Positions 9,706-17,858 of a DNA stretch of 64,000 nucleotides are shown here, in pieces. Position 1 is the stretch's first letter. Every line of letters begins with the position of its first letter. The notes below the pieces were generated by a model. That model had not been told where the DNA came from and made no database searches. It saw nothing but the letters and a program-made list of their open reading frames with translations. Source of the stretch: Paenibacillus alba (GTDB lineage Bacteria; Bacillota; Bacilli; Paenibacillales; NBRC-103111); contig NZ_JABMKZ010000005.1 in NCBI RefSeq assembly GCF_013204855.1, forward strand, positions 124,001-188,000, read 5' to 3'. The translations under genes and the position numbers were made by a program.

Positions 9706-9736
9706 TTGACAACTCCTATAGTTAGTACGTTATAAT
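9706..9736 (+). promoter_or_regulatory. SigA-type promoter of the ROK regulator
   Basis: TTGACA at 9706-9711 and TATAAT at 9731-9736, both perfect, with a slightly long 19-nt spacer. The start of the ROK gene lies 75 nt further on. Confidence 0.7.
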
Positions 9737-9746
9737 TATGAAGTTG

Positions 9747-9765
9747 GTTAGTTCTTCTAACTAAC
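9747..9765. promoter_or_regulatory. Putative ROK/XylR-type operator
   Basis: GTTAGTT (9747-9753), 5-nt spacer, AACTAAC (9759-9765): a perfect inverted repeat just after the -10 box. The TTAGTT/AACTAA arms are those of Bacillus XylR-type operators, so autorepression by the downstream ROK protein is likely. Confidence 0.6.
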
Positions 9766-9811
9766 TAAATTGTAATAATTACTATATTGGCTGACTAAGA
9801 GGGTAAATAAC

Positions 9812-11017
9812 ATGAAGCAGATGAAGATGATAAGTAAAAATGATATGAAAGAAACAAACCGTATGAGTATTTTGCGAACAGTGAGAAGGGGAATTTGCTC
9901 ACGAGCGGAAATTTCTGCGGAGCTTGGTTTAAGTAAGCCTGCTGTATCCGCACTAGTGGATGAATTAATCAAAGAGGGTTTAATTTACGAAACAGGTAGA
10001 GGTGATTCCACAGAGGCTGGGGGGAAAAGGCCGATATTGCTGGATTTAAATGCGAATGCTGCCTACATTGTGGCGGTATCTTTCAACAATGAGTGCTATG
10101 AAGTGGCTCTGTGCAATCTGGTTGGTAAAGTTTTGTTTTATGTCACAAAGAAGATCGAAATTTATGAGGATTATAAACGAACGCTGGACATGATTGTTGA
10201 GGACATTCACCAGATTATTCAGGAATCACGAGAACAAGGAAATAATCAGCCTATTATCGGAATTGGCATGGCTGTCCGCGGTTTGATTGAAACAAGATCA
10301 GGAATCTTTCTTCATTCCTCGGCATTACCTTGGAGGGGCGCACCAATCGGCGATTATTTGAAGGAACGTTTAAACATCCCGATTGTTATTGAAAATGACG
10401 CTCGTGCAGGGACTTATGTGGAACTTCTGAATAGCAACGGCGAATATAAGGAAACGCTTGTCTGCGTCAGCGTTGGTTTGGGAATAGGCACTGGCGTGGT
10501 CATTCACAACGAAGTTTACAGGGGGGCTTTTGACGCTGCTGTTAATATTGCGCATGCCACAATCGATCATGATGGACCCCTATGCCGCTGCGGCAATCAT
10601 GGATGTTGGGATGCGCTCGCTTCCATTACGGCTTTAGGCGAACAACTATCGCACAGGGATAGTAAGTACAACTCGCTCGATTTCGAGTCGATCCTGAGTT
10701 TGTATTATGAAGGTGATAAAGTAGTCGTAGATGTACTGTTGAATTATACAGGCTATTGGTTAGGTGTTGGGATTGCCAATATACTGAATATTTTCAATCC
10801 AGAAGAACTGATCATTCAAGGCGATATTACGAAAGTAGGTCCGGAGTTGGAGCGCAAAATTATCGAGGTAGCGCAAAAAAGAGCACCGTCTGCCGTCTCT
10901 AAAAACGTCAAAATTGGATTTTCCAAAGATTCTGAAAAACTTCAAGTTAGGGGAGCAGCGGCAGTTATTAGCAATCATTTTTTCTCGGATACCTTACACC
11001 GCGTCTTTTGGAACTAA
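9812..11017 (+). CDS. ROK-family transcriptional repressor (XylR/NagC-like)
   Basis: A 401-residue sugar-responsive repressor. An N-terminal winged helix (about residues 18-75, with SRAEISAELGLSKPAVSALV as the recognition helix region) is followed by a ROK sugar-kinase-like fold. The zinc-binding signature C258-x-C-x4-C (CRCGNHGCWDALAS) is intact. The proline-rich GGKRPILLDLN linker is typical. It has its own promoter and operator upstream and no sugar-kinase gene beside it. The nearest gene is the convergent isomerase/epimerase, so its targets may lie elsewhere; the effector cannot be read from the sequence. Confidence 0.9.
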   Translation: MKQMKMISKNDMKETNRMSILRTVRRGICSRAEISAELGLSKPAVSALVDELIKEGLIYETGRGDSTEAGGKRPILLDLNANAAYIVAVSFNNECYEVALCNLVGKVLFYVTKKIEIYEDYKRTLDMIVEDIHQIIQESREQGNNQPIIGIGMAVRGLIETRSGIFLHSSALPWRGAPIGDYLKERLNIPIVIENDARAGTYVELLNSNGEYKETLVCVSVGLGIGTGVVIHNEVYRGAFDAAVNIAHATIDHDGPLCRCGNHGCWDALASITALGEQLSHRDSKYNSLDFESILSLYYEGDKVVVDVLLNYTGYWLGVGIANILNIFNPEELIIQGDITKVGPELERKIIEVAQKRAPSAVSKNVKIGFSKDSEKLQVRGAAAVISNHFFSDTLHRVFWN

Positions 11018-11097
11018 CCTAATATGCTATGGAGGGAGGGATAGCCTTCTTTAAGGAATATCAACTTCTTATAAATTATAGCCTATATTGTGTTCTG

Positions 11098-11931
11098 TTA
11101 CATAGGAATTTTGAACTCCGAGGCAATTCTTGAGATGTACCCTTTAGCTTGCTGATAGGCTTCGTTGCTTGAAAGATGCTCAATAATAAGCGTAGTATCG
11201 GGGTGCAGCTTGTTTAGTTCTGTGAGGAATGTCCGATAATCCAGATGACCCTGACCAGGTACAACCTCATCCAAATGGACGGTTAACTTGCCTCTCAGCA
11301 GAATATCCTTGGCATGGCAGTTTCGAATATGGGGGCCAAGTTTCGCAAAAAAATCGCGTATCATGTCGCCATTGCGATAATACATACGGGGACTGGTGAT
11401 GATGTTCACAGGATCGAAATGTACGCCGAAGCCTTTACGGTCAATAGCCTGAACTAAAGCAAGGTAGGAGTCTGCAGAATCCGGGAAAATCCAAGGCATC
11501 ATCTCTAAAGCAAATACGGTACGCTCAGGCTTAACGGCGTCTATAATTTCGCGGGTTGTTTCCACAATCAATTCAAAAGTGTCATCACTAAAATTGTCCG
11601 GATCTGGCCCGTCCCATTGCTCTCCTCGGGATCCAGCGATATTGACGCAGCATTGCGCGCCGATCCGTTCGGCCAACTCCAGCCTTTTGATGCAGTAGGC
11701 GATGGCATTCCGCCTTGTTTCCTCGTTTCGGCTGATTGGATTGCTCCAGGAGCCGACTTCGGAGATGAGGATGTCATATCGCTCAGCCAATGCCAAATAA
11801 TCCTCAAGCTCACTGATATCCTCCTCGCCATTAATCGGGCAAGTTGTTGCGCGAAAGCCTGCTTCTTTGAGGGCAAACGCCCAATTCTCCGGGTTCTTCT
11901 CTTTAAGAAATACTTGACCGCCAAGACGCAT
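11098..11931 (-). CDS. Sugar phosphate isomerase/epimerase (TIM barrel)
   Basis: A 277-residue AP-endonuclease-2/xylose-isomerase-like TIM barrel. Candidate metal ligands are the Glu in FALEMMPW, the His-Asp in VHFDPVN, the His in CHAKD and the final Glu in IIEHL. Members of this superfamily isomerise or epimerise sugars and sugar acids in catabolic gene sets. The ATG is preceded by AAAGGA about 10 nt upstream. An overlapping ATG within that SD opens a different frame and is ignored. The gene converges on the ROK repressor and diverges from the LacI gene at 12071, so it could belong to either sugar regulon. Substrate unknown. Confidence 0.82.
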   Translation of the reverse strand: MRLGGQVFLKEKNPENWAFALKEAGFRATTCPINGEEDISELEDYLALAERYDILISEVGSWSNPISRNEETRRNAIAYCIKRLELAERIGAQCCVNIAGSRGEQWDGPDPDNFSDDTFELIVETTREIIDAVKPERTVFALEMMPWIFPDSADSYLALVQAIDRKGFGVHFDPVNIITSPRMYYRNGDMIRDFFAKLGPHIRNCHAKDILLRGKLTVHLDEVVPGQGHLDYRTFLTELNKLHPDTTLIIEHLSSNEAYQQAKGYISRIASEFKIPM

Positions 11932-12003
11932 CGGAATCCCATCCTTTGTAAATATATAATTGTTATACCACTATGTTGAAGCTAAGAATGAGCTAAAAAA
12001 ACA

Positions 12004-12033
12004 TTGACAACGATTTCTAGGCGTGTGTATGAT
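12004..12033 (+). promoter_or_regulatory. Promoter of the LacI-family regulator
   Basis: TTGACA (12004-12009), 18-nt spacer, TATGAT (12028-12033). The same -35, spacer length and -10 recur at 13373-13402 before the transporter operon, which suggests one regulator sees both. Confidence 0.7.
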
Positions 12034-12039
12034 GTGCGT

Positions 12040-12051
12040 AAACACGCGTTC
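12040..12051. promoter_or_regulatory. LacI-type operator, copy 1
   Basis: AAACACGCGTTC, 7 bases after the -10 box of the regulator promoter. It has the central CG typical of LacI-family sites and recurs with variants at 13301, 13411, 13543 and 13596. Confidence 0.6.
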
Positions 12052-12070
12052 GCGAAAGAGGATGAGCAAC

Positions 12071-13111
12071 ATGAAAAAATCAGATATCAATAGCACAGAG
12101 ATTGCTCGGCTTGCCGGAGTTTCCAGGAGTACGGTAAGCAGGGTCATCAACAATTATTCCAATGTACCTGCTGAAACACGCGACAAAGTTTTGAAAGTGA
12201 TACAACAGTATAATTATTTCCCTAATGTGTCCGCTCAGGTGCTTGCAGGCAAGCGAGCACGGACGATTGGGTTGTTTCTCATTGAGGAAGGGAACGTATC
12301 CGGCGATATGCTGACGAATATGCTTATCGTCAGTGTTATTGAACACGCTTCCGAACATGGCTACTATGTCCTTACACACATTATTCGTGATGCCAAAGAT
12401 ACCGAAATGATCAAAAATGTAAGAGAGATCTTCTTTCAGCGTAGAATCGATGGAGGCATCTTTATCGGAGCAGCCATTCGTGAACCGCTCATCGAAGAAT
12501 TGATCGATGAAGGCTTTGTGATCGGTATCGTTGATCAATCGCTTTCGGATCATCCTGAGCCCAATCGGATCGTATCCCAATTTAATAATGACTCGGGCAT
12601 GAAACAGGCTGTAGCCTATTTGGCAGGGCTCGGCCATTCTAGAATAGGTGTCATCAATGGGGATATGAATCGTCTATCTGGCCAGACCAAATATGAGGGT
12701 TACAAAACAGCGATGCGCATGTGCGGCTTACAGGTGAATCCGAACTGGGTTCTAGATGGCGATTTTCACGAGAGAAGCGGTTATATGGCCATTCAAAAAC
12801 TGCTCAGTCAGGAAGCAGAGCTGCCAACAGCGATCATAGCAGCGAATGACAGTGTAGCATTTGGTGCAATTCGCGCGCTTAAAGAGCATAAACTGCGCGT
12901 TCCCGAAGACCTATCCATTATTGGATTTGATGATCATGCTTTGAGTGAGAAACATCATCCCGCCCTGACAACCATTCGTGTCGATTTTAGCGACATGTTG
13001 AAACGCATGACCTCCTATTTAATCACCAAAATTGAACAGAAGACGTCGGATATCAAAGAGATCACCATTGATTGTAGTCTGGTCGTAAGAGATTCGTGCA
13101 GAAGGATCTAA
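12071..13111 (+). CDS. LacI-family transcriptional regulator
   Basis: A 346-residue repressor. The HTH is at the N-terminus (STEIARLAGVSRSTVSRVIN, residues 7-26), followed by the hinge helix and a periplasmic-binding-protein-like effector domain with the usual LSIIGFDDHAL segment. I place the start at the ATG at 12071, 9 nt after AAAGAGG; ATGs at 12062 and farther upstream have worse spacing and would extend into the operator. Its promoter carries one operator and the transporter operon 0.6 kb downstream carries similar ones, so autorepression plus control of the 13730-19937 operon is the simplest reading. The inducer is unknown, probably the imported sugar. Confidence 0.9.
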   Translation: MKKSDINSTEIARLAGVSRSTVSRVINNYSNVPAETRDKVLKVIQQYNYFPNVSAQVLAGKRARTIGLFLIEEGNVSGDMLTNMLIVSVIEHASEHGYYVLTHIIRDAKDTEMIKNVREIFFQRRIDGGIFIGAAIREPLIEELIDEGFVIGIVDQSLSDHPEPNRIVSQFNNDSGMKQAVAYLAGLGHSRIGVINGDMNRLSGQTKYEGYKTAMRMCGLQVNPNWVLDGDFHERSGYMAIQKLLSQEAELPTAIIAANDSVAFGAIRALKEHKLRVPEDLSIIGFDDHALSEKHHPALTTIRVDFSDMLKRMTSYLITKIEQKTSDIKEITIDCSLVVRDSCRRI

Positions 13112-13265
13112 ATTTGGGTTTCGTTTCCCGGGCGGAGGCACGCACCAAGATGCCGGTATCCGCTGGCCAGTCGGGACGCGCCTCGAAGACTAACTCGAAA
13201 TCGCTGTAAACCCCATCGCTCTGCGCGGCACGTTTGTATGCATAATACCTCCTTGTGTTCAACAA
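13110..13265 (-). pseudogene. Remnant of a DUF1080-like (3-keto-glycoside hydrolase type) gene
   Basis: Read on the minus strand, about 40 residues (GVYSDFELVFEARPDW followed by PADTGILVRASARE) resemble the core of DUF1080 / concanavalin-like hydrolase domains, which carry a comparable DFELRLEFR-x-NSGIFLR pattern. The piece has no proper start or end and its last codons run into the antisense of the LacI gene. A near-perfect SD (AAGGAGG) followed by ATG lies at its 5' end but in another frame. A promoter with an embedded operator sits upstream. I read this as the stump of a divergent gene of the same sugar regulon. Family assignment rests on remembered motifs and a short stretch. Confidence 0.45.
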
Positions 13266-13290
13266 TGAGTTAAATGTAATCTGTTTGATA

Positions 13291-13318
13291 ATTATACCAT
13301 AAACACGCGTTTAGACAA
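13291..13318 (-). promoter_or_regulatory. Divergent promoter leading into the gene remnant
   Basis: On the minus strand TTGTCT (13313-13318), a 16-nt spacer and TATAAT (13291-13296). The spacer contains operator copy 2. It would drive the DUF1080-like remnant. Confidence 0.5.
13301..13312. promoter_or_regulatory. LacI-type operator, copy 2
   Basis: AAACACGCGTTT, the best-formed AAAC...GTTT copy with CG centre, lying wholly inside the spacer of the divergent promoter. Confidence 0.65.
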
Positions 13319-13372
13319 TCGGAATTATGAAAGACGCTAACTTAATATTTGGAAATGTACAGAAATTAAAGA

Positions 13373-13402
13373 TTGACAGCGCTTTTATGGGTTGTGTATG
13401 AT
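13373..13402 (+). promoter_or_regulatory. Promoter of the sugar-transport operon
   Basis: TTGACA (13373-13378), 18-nt spacer, TATGAT (13397-13402), the same elements and spacing as the regulator promoter at 12004. A leader of more than 300 nt follows before the first gene. Confidence 0.65.
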
Positions 13403-13410
13403 GAGTCCAT

Positions 13411-13422
13411 AGACACGTGTTT
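13411..13422. promoter_or_regulatory. LacI-type operator, copy 3
   Basis: AGACACGTGTTT, 9 bases after the -10 box, in the same place relative to the promoter as copy 1. Confidence 0.6.
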
Positions 13423-13542
13423 ACAGAAATACTCAGTCATTATTTGAAGAATGAAGCGCAAGTGCGTAGAGTTAGCCCGAATAGCCAGAAAAACAGTTAG
13501 AAACGGGTGGATAATGGGCTAGATATTTTTTTAGCCAAAAAT

Positions 13543-13554
13543 AAACGCGCGTTC
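13543..13554. promoter_or_regulatory. LacI-type operator, copy 4 (degenerate)
   Basis: AAACGCGCGTTC, about 130 bp downstream of copy 3, in the leader. Two or more differences from the consensus make it the weakest copy; it could be an auxiliary site for repression by looping. Confidence 0.4.
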
Positions 13555-13595
13555 ATTCACTTTTTGATGAGTCATAAGTCAATTTCCCGAAAAAT

Positions 13596-13607
13596 TAACA
13601 CGTGTTT
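13596..13607. promoter_or_regulatory. LacI-type operator, copy 5
   Basis: TAACACGTGTTT containing the perfect palindrome AACACGTGTT (13597-13606). It lies about 120 bp before the first gene of the operon and about 185 bp from copy 3. Confidence 0.55.
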
Positions 13608-13729
13608 ATAGTGGCGTGAACTTCTGAAGGGATTTAAGCAGGTGTGTCTACCTATTCATCAGCCATTGCTTTATCACGGCTTAAAAAAGCTGTGTCACCA
13701 TAACAATTCAAATATAGGAGGAATTGCAC

Positions 13730-15409
13730 GTGAAAGAGCTGAAAATCAAAAGAGTTCTACCGCACGCCTTGGTGGCCCTACTGACGGTTTTTACTATTTC
13801 AGCTTGTGAAAGCGCTCCCACAGGGTCTGATGCAGAAAGCACTATCCATCCCGCAGAAAACATGGACGCCGCTGGTAAGTATCAGAAACCAGTCACAATG
13901 ACTTGGGCTGTTCAAACAGCAGCCGCTTCCAAGCTCCTTGACAAAGAAACCTGGGAAGATAACCGTTGGAGCCGCTTGTTCAAAGAGAAGCTCAATATCG
14001 ATCTTCAGGTTGCTTTCACGGCCGACAGCAGTACTGACGCCTATAAAAATAAACTGAATGCCATCATTGCTTCAGGAGATCTGCCGGACGTATTCAAAAC
14101 GCAGGATCCAAACGTATTTCTGCAGTTGGCACAGAATGGACAGCTTGCCGATCTCACCGAGGTTTATAACAAATATGCAACGGATTCAATCAAGGAATAT
14201 CAGAAAAGATTTGCTGATTCTTTTAAGGGAGCTACGATAGACGGCAAGCTTTACGCCATACCGCGTATGAACGACAACTTCCACGAGGCGCCGTTTCTCT
14301 GGATACGTGAAGACTGGCTCAAGCGAACGAATTCTCAGCCGCCCAAGACCATTGAAGAACTTGTTGCTCTTGCTAAGAAGTTCGCCACCGAAGATCCGGA
14401 TGGAAATGGGAAAAATGGCGACACGATTGGGCTTGCCCTTAATAAAGATCTCATCAGACAAAATCATGCCAGTATTCTTGGTTTGGTTTCCGCATTTGGC
14501 GTTCCCGGACGTGACGAGAGCATGTTCTACCGCGACCAGAATGGTAAAATGACGTTTGCTTGGATTCAGCCGAACATGAAACCGGCACTTGCCATATTGG
14601 CAGATATGTATAAGCAAGGACTAATCAATAAGGATTTTACCTCCAAAAATGAATCCGCACTCGTAGAAGATATTACTAGCGGTAAGATCGGCATGGCTTT
14701 CGGCAGCAACTGGGGCACCTGGTATCCATACAATAATGTTTATAAAAAGGATGGCGTTATCGTACGCCCATACCCCATACCAACACAGTCCGGATACGAT
14801 TACAAGATTGGTATCGAGAGCAACGCGGTTGGCCAGATGACGATGGTCAAGAAAGATTACAAAAACCCAGAAGCAATCATTAAGATGCTTAATCTGTACG
14901 ATGAGACCGTTAATTACTCAACAAAGGATGTCTACGATAAATACTGGGCGAATGAGCAATATCGACTATCGCCAATTTACATCGATCAACCAGGTGAGGT
15001 TTACGCAGCTGATTTGCTGAAAGCTATGGATAAAGGCTCTTCTGACGGCTTACCTCCTGCCGCAAAGCCCTTATATGACTACATTGCAGGCTTTGAGAAC
15101 GGATCTCTTGCCAAAGATGACAATGCCTTCGGTACTTGGGGGCAAATGTCCAAGTCAGGCTCTTTGCCTATCGTATTGAACAAGTACATCCCCGACAAGG
15201 CGATCGTCCAGAGTATACTGGGCATTCAAAGGCCCGACGTATGGTTAACGAACGTTTCTTCCTTGGATACCCTTACCATAACGACCTTTACTGATATTAT
15301 AACAGGCGCTAAGCCTGTCGATTATTTCGATACCTTTGTGCAGCAGTGGCTGAAGGCAGGCGGGCAAAAGTCACTTGACGAACTTGATAAGTTGTACCCG
15401 GCCAAATAA
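13730..15409 (+). CDS. Extracellular solute-binding lipoprotein (LplA/YtcQ-like)
   Basis: A 559-residue surface lipoprotein for sugar uptake. The signal peptide is positively charged, then hydrophobic, and ends in the lipobox ISAC with C26 as the lipidated residue. The length is typical of the large LplA/YtcQ-type binding proteins that partner with LplB/YtcP permeases. I choose the GTG at 13730: AGGAGG at 13716-13721 is 8 nt upstream, whereas the TTG at 13724 would be only 2 nt away. It is the first gene of the operon controlled by the operators at 13411-13607. Ligand unknown; the family often binds complex plant or uronic oligosaccharides. Confidence 0.88.
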   Translation: MKELKIKRVLPHALVALLTVFTISACESAPTGSDAESTIHPAENMDAAGKYQKPVTMTWAVQTAAASKLLDKETWEDNRWSRLFKEKLNIDLQVAFTADSSTDAYKNKLNAIIASGDLPDVFKTQDPNVFLQLAQNGQLADLTEVYNKYATDSIKEYQKRFADSFKGATIDGKLYAIPRMNDNFHEAPFLWIREDWLKRTNSQPPKTIEELVALAKKFATEDPDGNGKNGDTIGLALNKDLIRQNHASILGLVSAFGVPGRDESMFYRDQNGKMTFAWIQPNMKPALAILADMYKQGLINKDFTSKNESALVEDITSGKIGMAFGSNWGTWYPYNNVYKKDGVIVRPYPIPTQSGYDYKIGIESNAVGQMTMVKKDYKNPEAIIKMLNLYDETVNYSTKDVYDKYWANEQYRLSPIYIDQPGEVYAADLLKAMDKGSSDGLPPAAKPLYDYIAGFENGSLAKDDNAFGTWGQMSKSGSLPIVLNKYIPDKAIVQSILGIQRPDVWLTNVSSLDTLTITTFTDIITGAKPVDYFDTFVQQWLKAGGQKSLDELDKLYPAK

Positions 15410-15421
15410 ATACGTGTATGG

Positions 15422-15447
15422 CTGCGGCGGGGGTTTTCTCGCCGCAG
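15422..15447 (+). promoter_or_regulatory. GC-rich intercistronic hairpin
   Basis: CTGCGGCG (15422-15429) and CGCCGCAG (15440-15447), an 8-bp perfect stem with 10-nt loop, 12 nt after the binding-protein stop. No U-tract follows. Such hairpins protect the upstream message so that binding protein exceeds permease. It lies inside a possible extended reading of the permease gene, an argument for the later permease start. Confidence 0.65.
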
Positions 15448-15504
15448 ATAAGAAAAAAAGGTAGTGCGCATCGCTCGAAATCATTGACAGGTGGTGGTGA
15501 ACAG

Positions 15505-16422
15505 GTGTTTGCGAGTCTGAAACGAAAAGACAAGATGCTAAGAGAACTGCCCTTATATATCATGCTGCTCCCCGCTGTCGTTCTGGTGGCAATCTTCAGC
15601 TATGGCTCCATGGCCGGCGTAATTATCGCGTTTCAAAAATTTGTTCCAGCGAAGGGGATGTTCGGGAACCAGCAGTGGGTAGGTTTTCAAAATTTCGTTA
15701 CGTTGTTTTCCATGCCGAATATAGGGATGGTCATTCGGAATACGGTTATTATCGCCTTGTGCAAAATGATTGCAGGCGTCGTTGTTCCGGTTGGGTTTGC
15801 CCTGCTGCTCAACGAAGTCAGGAATCATTTAACCAAGCGTATTTTCCAGACGCTGGTCTATTTGCCGCACTTTTTGTCTTGGATCATCTTATCCGGAATT
15901 TTATTAAATCTGTTGTCACCAAACGAGGGCTTTGTCAATATTGTTCTTGCCAAGTTTGGTATTGAACCCATCTTTTTCTTAGGCAACCCGAATGTGTTTC
16001 CAGCTACGATGGTCTTAACCGATATCTGGAAAAGTTTTGGATTCGGATCTGTGATTTATCTCGCTGCTCTCACAGGCATAGACCCTGCGCTATATGAAGC
16101 CGCAGTCATTGATGGCGCAAATCGTTGGCAGCAGACAAAGCACATCACCTTGCCTGGCATTTCATCTATGGTCGTACTGATGACCGTGTTGGGGCTTGCC
16201 AATATTCTTAACGGCGGTTTCGATCAAATCTATAATATGTACAGTCCTGTGGTCTACTCCACCGGTGATATTTTGGATACATTCGTATTCCGTCTGGGCA
16301 TTGAGCAGGCGCAATACGCGCTCTCCACAGCAGCTGGCCTGTTTAAGTCGTGTGTGTCGCTGATTTTTATCGTTGTGTCCTATTACTTGGCTGACAAATT
16401 CACCGGATATCGCGTCTTTTAA
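15505..16422 (+). CDS. ABC transporter permease (LplB/YtcP partner)
   Basis: A roughly 305-residue membrane permease with six predicted transmembrane segments. The EAA loop (EAAVIDGANRWQQTKHITLP) is at about residues 198-217. Although the frame is open from an ATG at 15418, those extra 29 residues read through the hairpin at 15422-15447 and are polar. The GTG at 15505, after a GGTGGTG stretch, gives the family's usual N-terminus (LKRKDKMLRELPLYIMLLPA). It lies between the binding protein and the second permease. No ATPase is present in the operon, so a shared MsmX-like ATPase is expected. Confidence 0.88.
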   Translation: MFASLKRKDKMLRELPLYIMLLPAVVLVAIFSYGSMAGVIIAFQKFVPAKGMFGNQQWVGFQNFVTLFSMPNIGMVIRNTVIIALCKMIAGVVVPVGFALLLNEVRNHLTKRIFQTLVYLPHFLSWIILSGILLNLLSPNEGFVNIVLAKFGIEPIFFLGNPNVFPATMVLTDIWKSFGFGSVIYLAALTGIDPALYEAAVIDGANRWQQTKHITLPGISSMVVLMTVLGLANILNGGFDQIYNMYSPVVYSTGDILDTFVFRLGIEQAQYALSTAAGLFKSCVSLIFIVVSYYLADKFTGYRVF

Positions 16423-16441
16423 ATAGAAAGGAGGGCAGACC

Positions 16442-17341
16442 ATGGGAATAAAGGATTCCATTTCACGTAAAATATTCCTTGTGAGCAATTCCGTGTTCCT
16501 GCTGCTTGTTGCACTTTTATGCATTGCGCCGTTTATCAACCTGTTGGCGGTATCATTTTCAGACAAAGTAGCAGTAGCTGCAGGAGAGGTTACTTTTTTC
16601 CCAGTTGGTTTTACAACAATCTCTTATCAATTTATTACGAATACCTCGAAGTTTTTCATGTCGCTGCTAGTCTCTCTCAAACGTACGGCCATAGGCGTTC
16701 CGCTCAACTTACTATTGATCATTCTAACTGCTTATCCTCTTTCTAAATCAAAAGAAGATTTTGGTGCCCGCAGTATTTTTTCATGGTTTTTCGTTGTGAC
16801 CATACTCTTCAATGCCGGATTGATTCCTACCTACATGGTGGTGAAGAGCACCGGATTGATGAATTCCATCTGGGCGCTTGTTTTGCCGGGGGCGCTCCCT
16901 GTGTTCAGCATGCTGGTCGTGATGAATTATATGCGCAGTCTGCCGAAGGAATTGCTGGAGGCGGCGTATATGGACGGCGCGAGTCAAGTGCAGACGCTGA
17001 TCCGCGTGGTTTTGCCAATTTCAGTTCCCACGCTTGCAACCGTTACGCTGTTTTCTTTCGTAGATCATTGGAACAGTTGGTTTGACGGCATGATTTATAT
17101 GAACAAAATTCAAAACTATCCGTTACAAACCTATTTGCAAACAGTTGTCGTGAATCCGGAAGAATTTATTCGCAACAACACCGATCTTAGCGGCAATTTA
17201 TCCAAATATTTGTCGATGGTAAGTGCTCGAACGACGGGAGCTGCGCAAATGTTCTTGGCGATGATACCGATTTTATGCATCTATCCCTATTTGCAAAAGT
17301 ATTTTACAACCGGGCTAGTGATGGGCAGTGTCAAGGAATGA
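16442..17341 (+). CDS. ABC transporter permease (YtcP-like, second subunit)
   Basis: A 299-residue MalG-like permease with AAAGGAGGG correctly spaced before the ATG. The EAA motif (EAAYMDGASQVQTLIRVVLP) is at about residues 173-192, and the C-terminus YFTTGLVMGSVKE is the common tail of this subfamily. It is 19 nt from the first permease gene, and forms with it and the lipoprotein a complete importer apart from the ATPase. Confidence 0.9.
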   Translation: MGIKDSISRKIFLVSNSVFLLLVALLCIAPFINLLAVSFSDKVAVAAGEVTFFPVGFTTISYQFITNTSKFFMSLLVSLKRTAIGVPLNLLLIILTAYPLSKSKEDFGARSIFSWFFVVTILFNAGLIPTYMVVKSTGLMNSIWALVLPGALPVFSMLVVMNYMRSLPKELLEAAYMDGASQVQTLIRVVLPISVPTLATVTLFSFVDHWNSWFDGMIYMNKIQNYPLQTYLQTVVVNPEEFIRNNTDLSGNLSKYLSMVSARTTGAAQMFLAMIPILCIYPYLQKYFTTGLVMGSVKE

Positions 17342-17381
17342 GGCAGAAGAAGCGAGAAAATGAAAATAGGATGGTGTAAAA

Positions 17382-17834
17382 ATGAAGAATAACCTTAGCT
17401 TTGACGGTTTTATTCAGATCGCTATTGTCGTTAAAGATATCCAGAAGGCTGCTGAGACTTGGGCAAATTTATTGAATTTTCCTGTGCCAGAGATTCGTTA
17501 TCAGCCTCCTGTGCATAACCCTGATCTGACGTATCGCGGAAAGCCGGCCTTCTATGGCCTTAAGCTCGCGAATATACGAGTTGGCAATTTCGTTATTGAA
17601 TTGCATGAACCAGACGAGAAAGACAGCACTTTCCGGGAGTTTCTTGATCAGCATGGCAATGGCGTACATCATCTGGGTTTTCAGGTGGGCGAGAAGCGCG
17701 ATGCCATCATCGGCGAGCTGGAGGAGATGGGTTATGCCATGCGGACCATTGGTTATTATCCTGGCAGCAGCTGGACCATTGTCGACGCAGAGGACGATTT
17801 GGGCGTCAATTTGAACATCAAGCCCCGGGCCTAA
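17382..17834 (+). CDS. VOC-superfamily (glyoxalase-fold) protein A
   Basis: A 150-residue protein with the paired beta-alpha-beta-beta-beta modules of the vicinal oxygen chelate fold. Potential metal ligands include the His in FVIELHEP and those in GVHHLGFQV. The pattern is closest to methylmalonyl-CoA epimerase-like VOC proteins (IQIAIVVKDIQKAAETW near the start). Within this operon a role in epimerising or isomerising a keto-sugar or sugar-acid intermediate would fit, but that is inference. A second VOC gene of similar pattern closes the operon at 19494, so the two may act in the same pathway or as a heteromer. Confidence 0.85.
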   Translation: MKNNLSFDGFIQIAIVVKDIQKAAETWANLLNFPVPEIRYQPPVHNPDLTYRGKPAFYGLKLANIRVGNFVIELHEPDEKDSTFREFLDQHGNGVHHLGFQVGEKRDAIIGELEEMGYAMRTIGYYPGSSWTIVDAEDDLGVNLNIKPRA

Positions 17835-17858
17835 CATGGGCAAAAAGGAGAAGCAGAT

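Noticed and set aside
9747..9765. Possible tRNA-like or riboswitch hairpin before the ROK gene
   Set aside because: A simple 7-bp inverted repeat right after the -10 box fits an operator better than a structured RNA.
13517..13536. GGCTA/TAGCC hairpin in the operon leader as terminator
   Set aside because: Stem of only 5 bp, and the T-tract is in the loop rather than after the stem.
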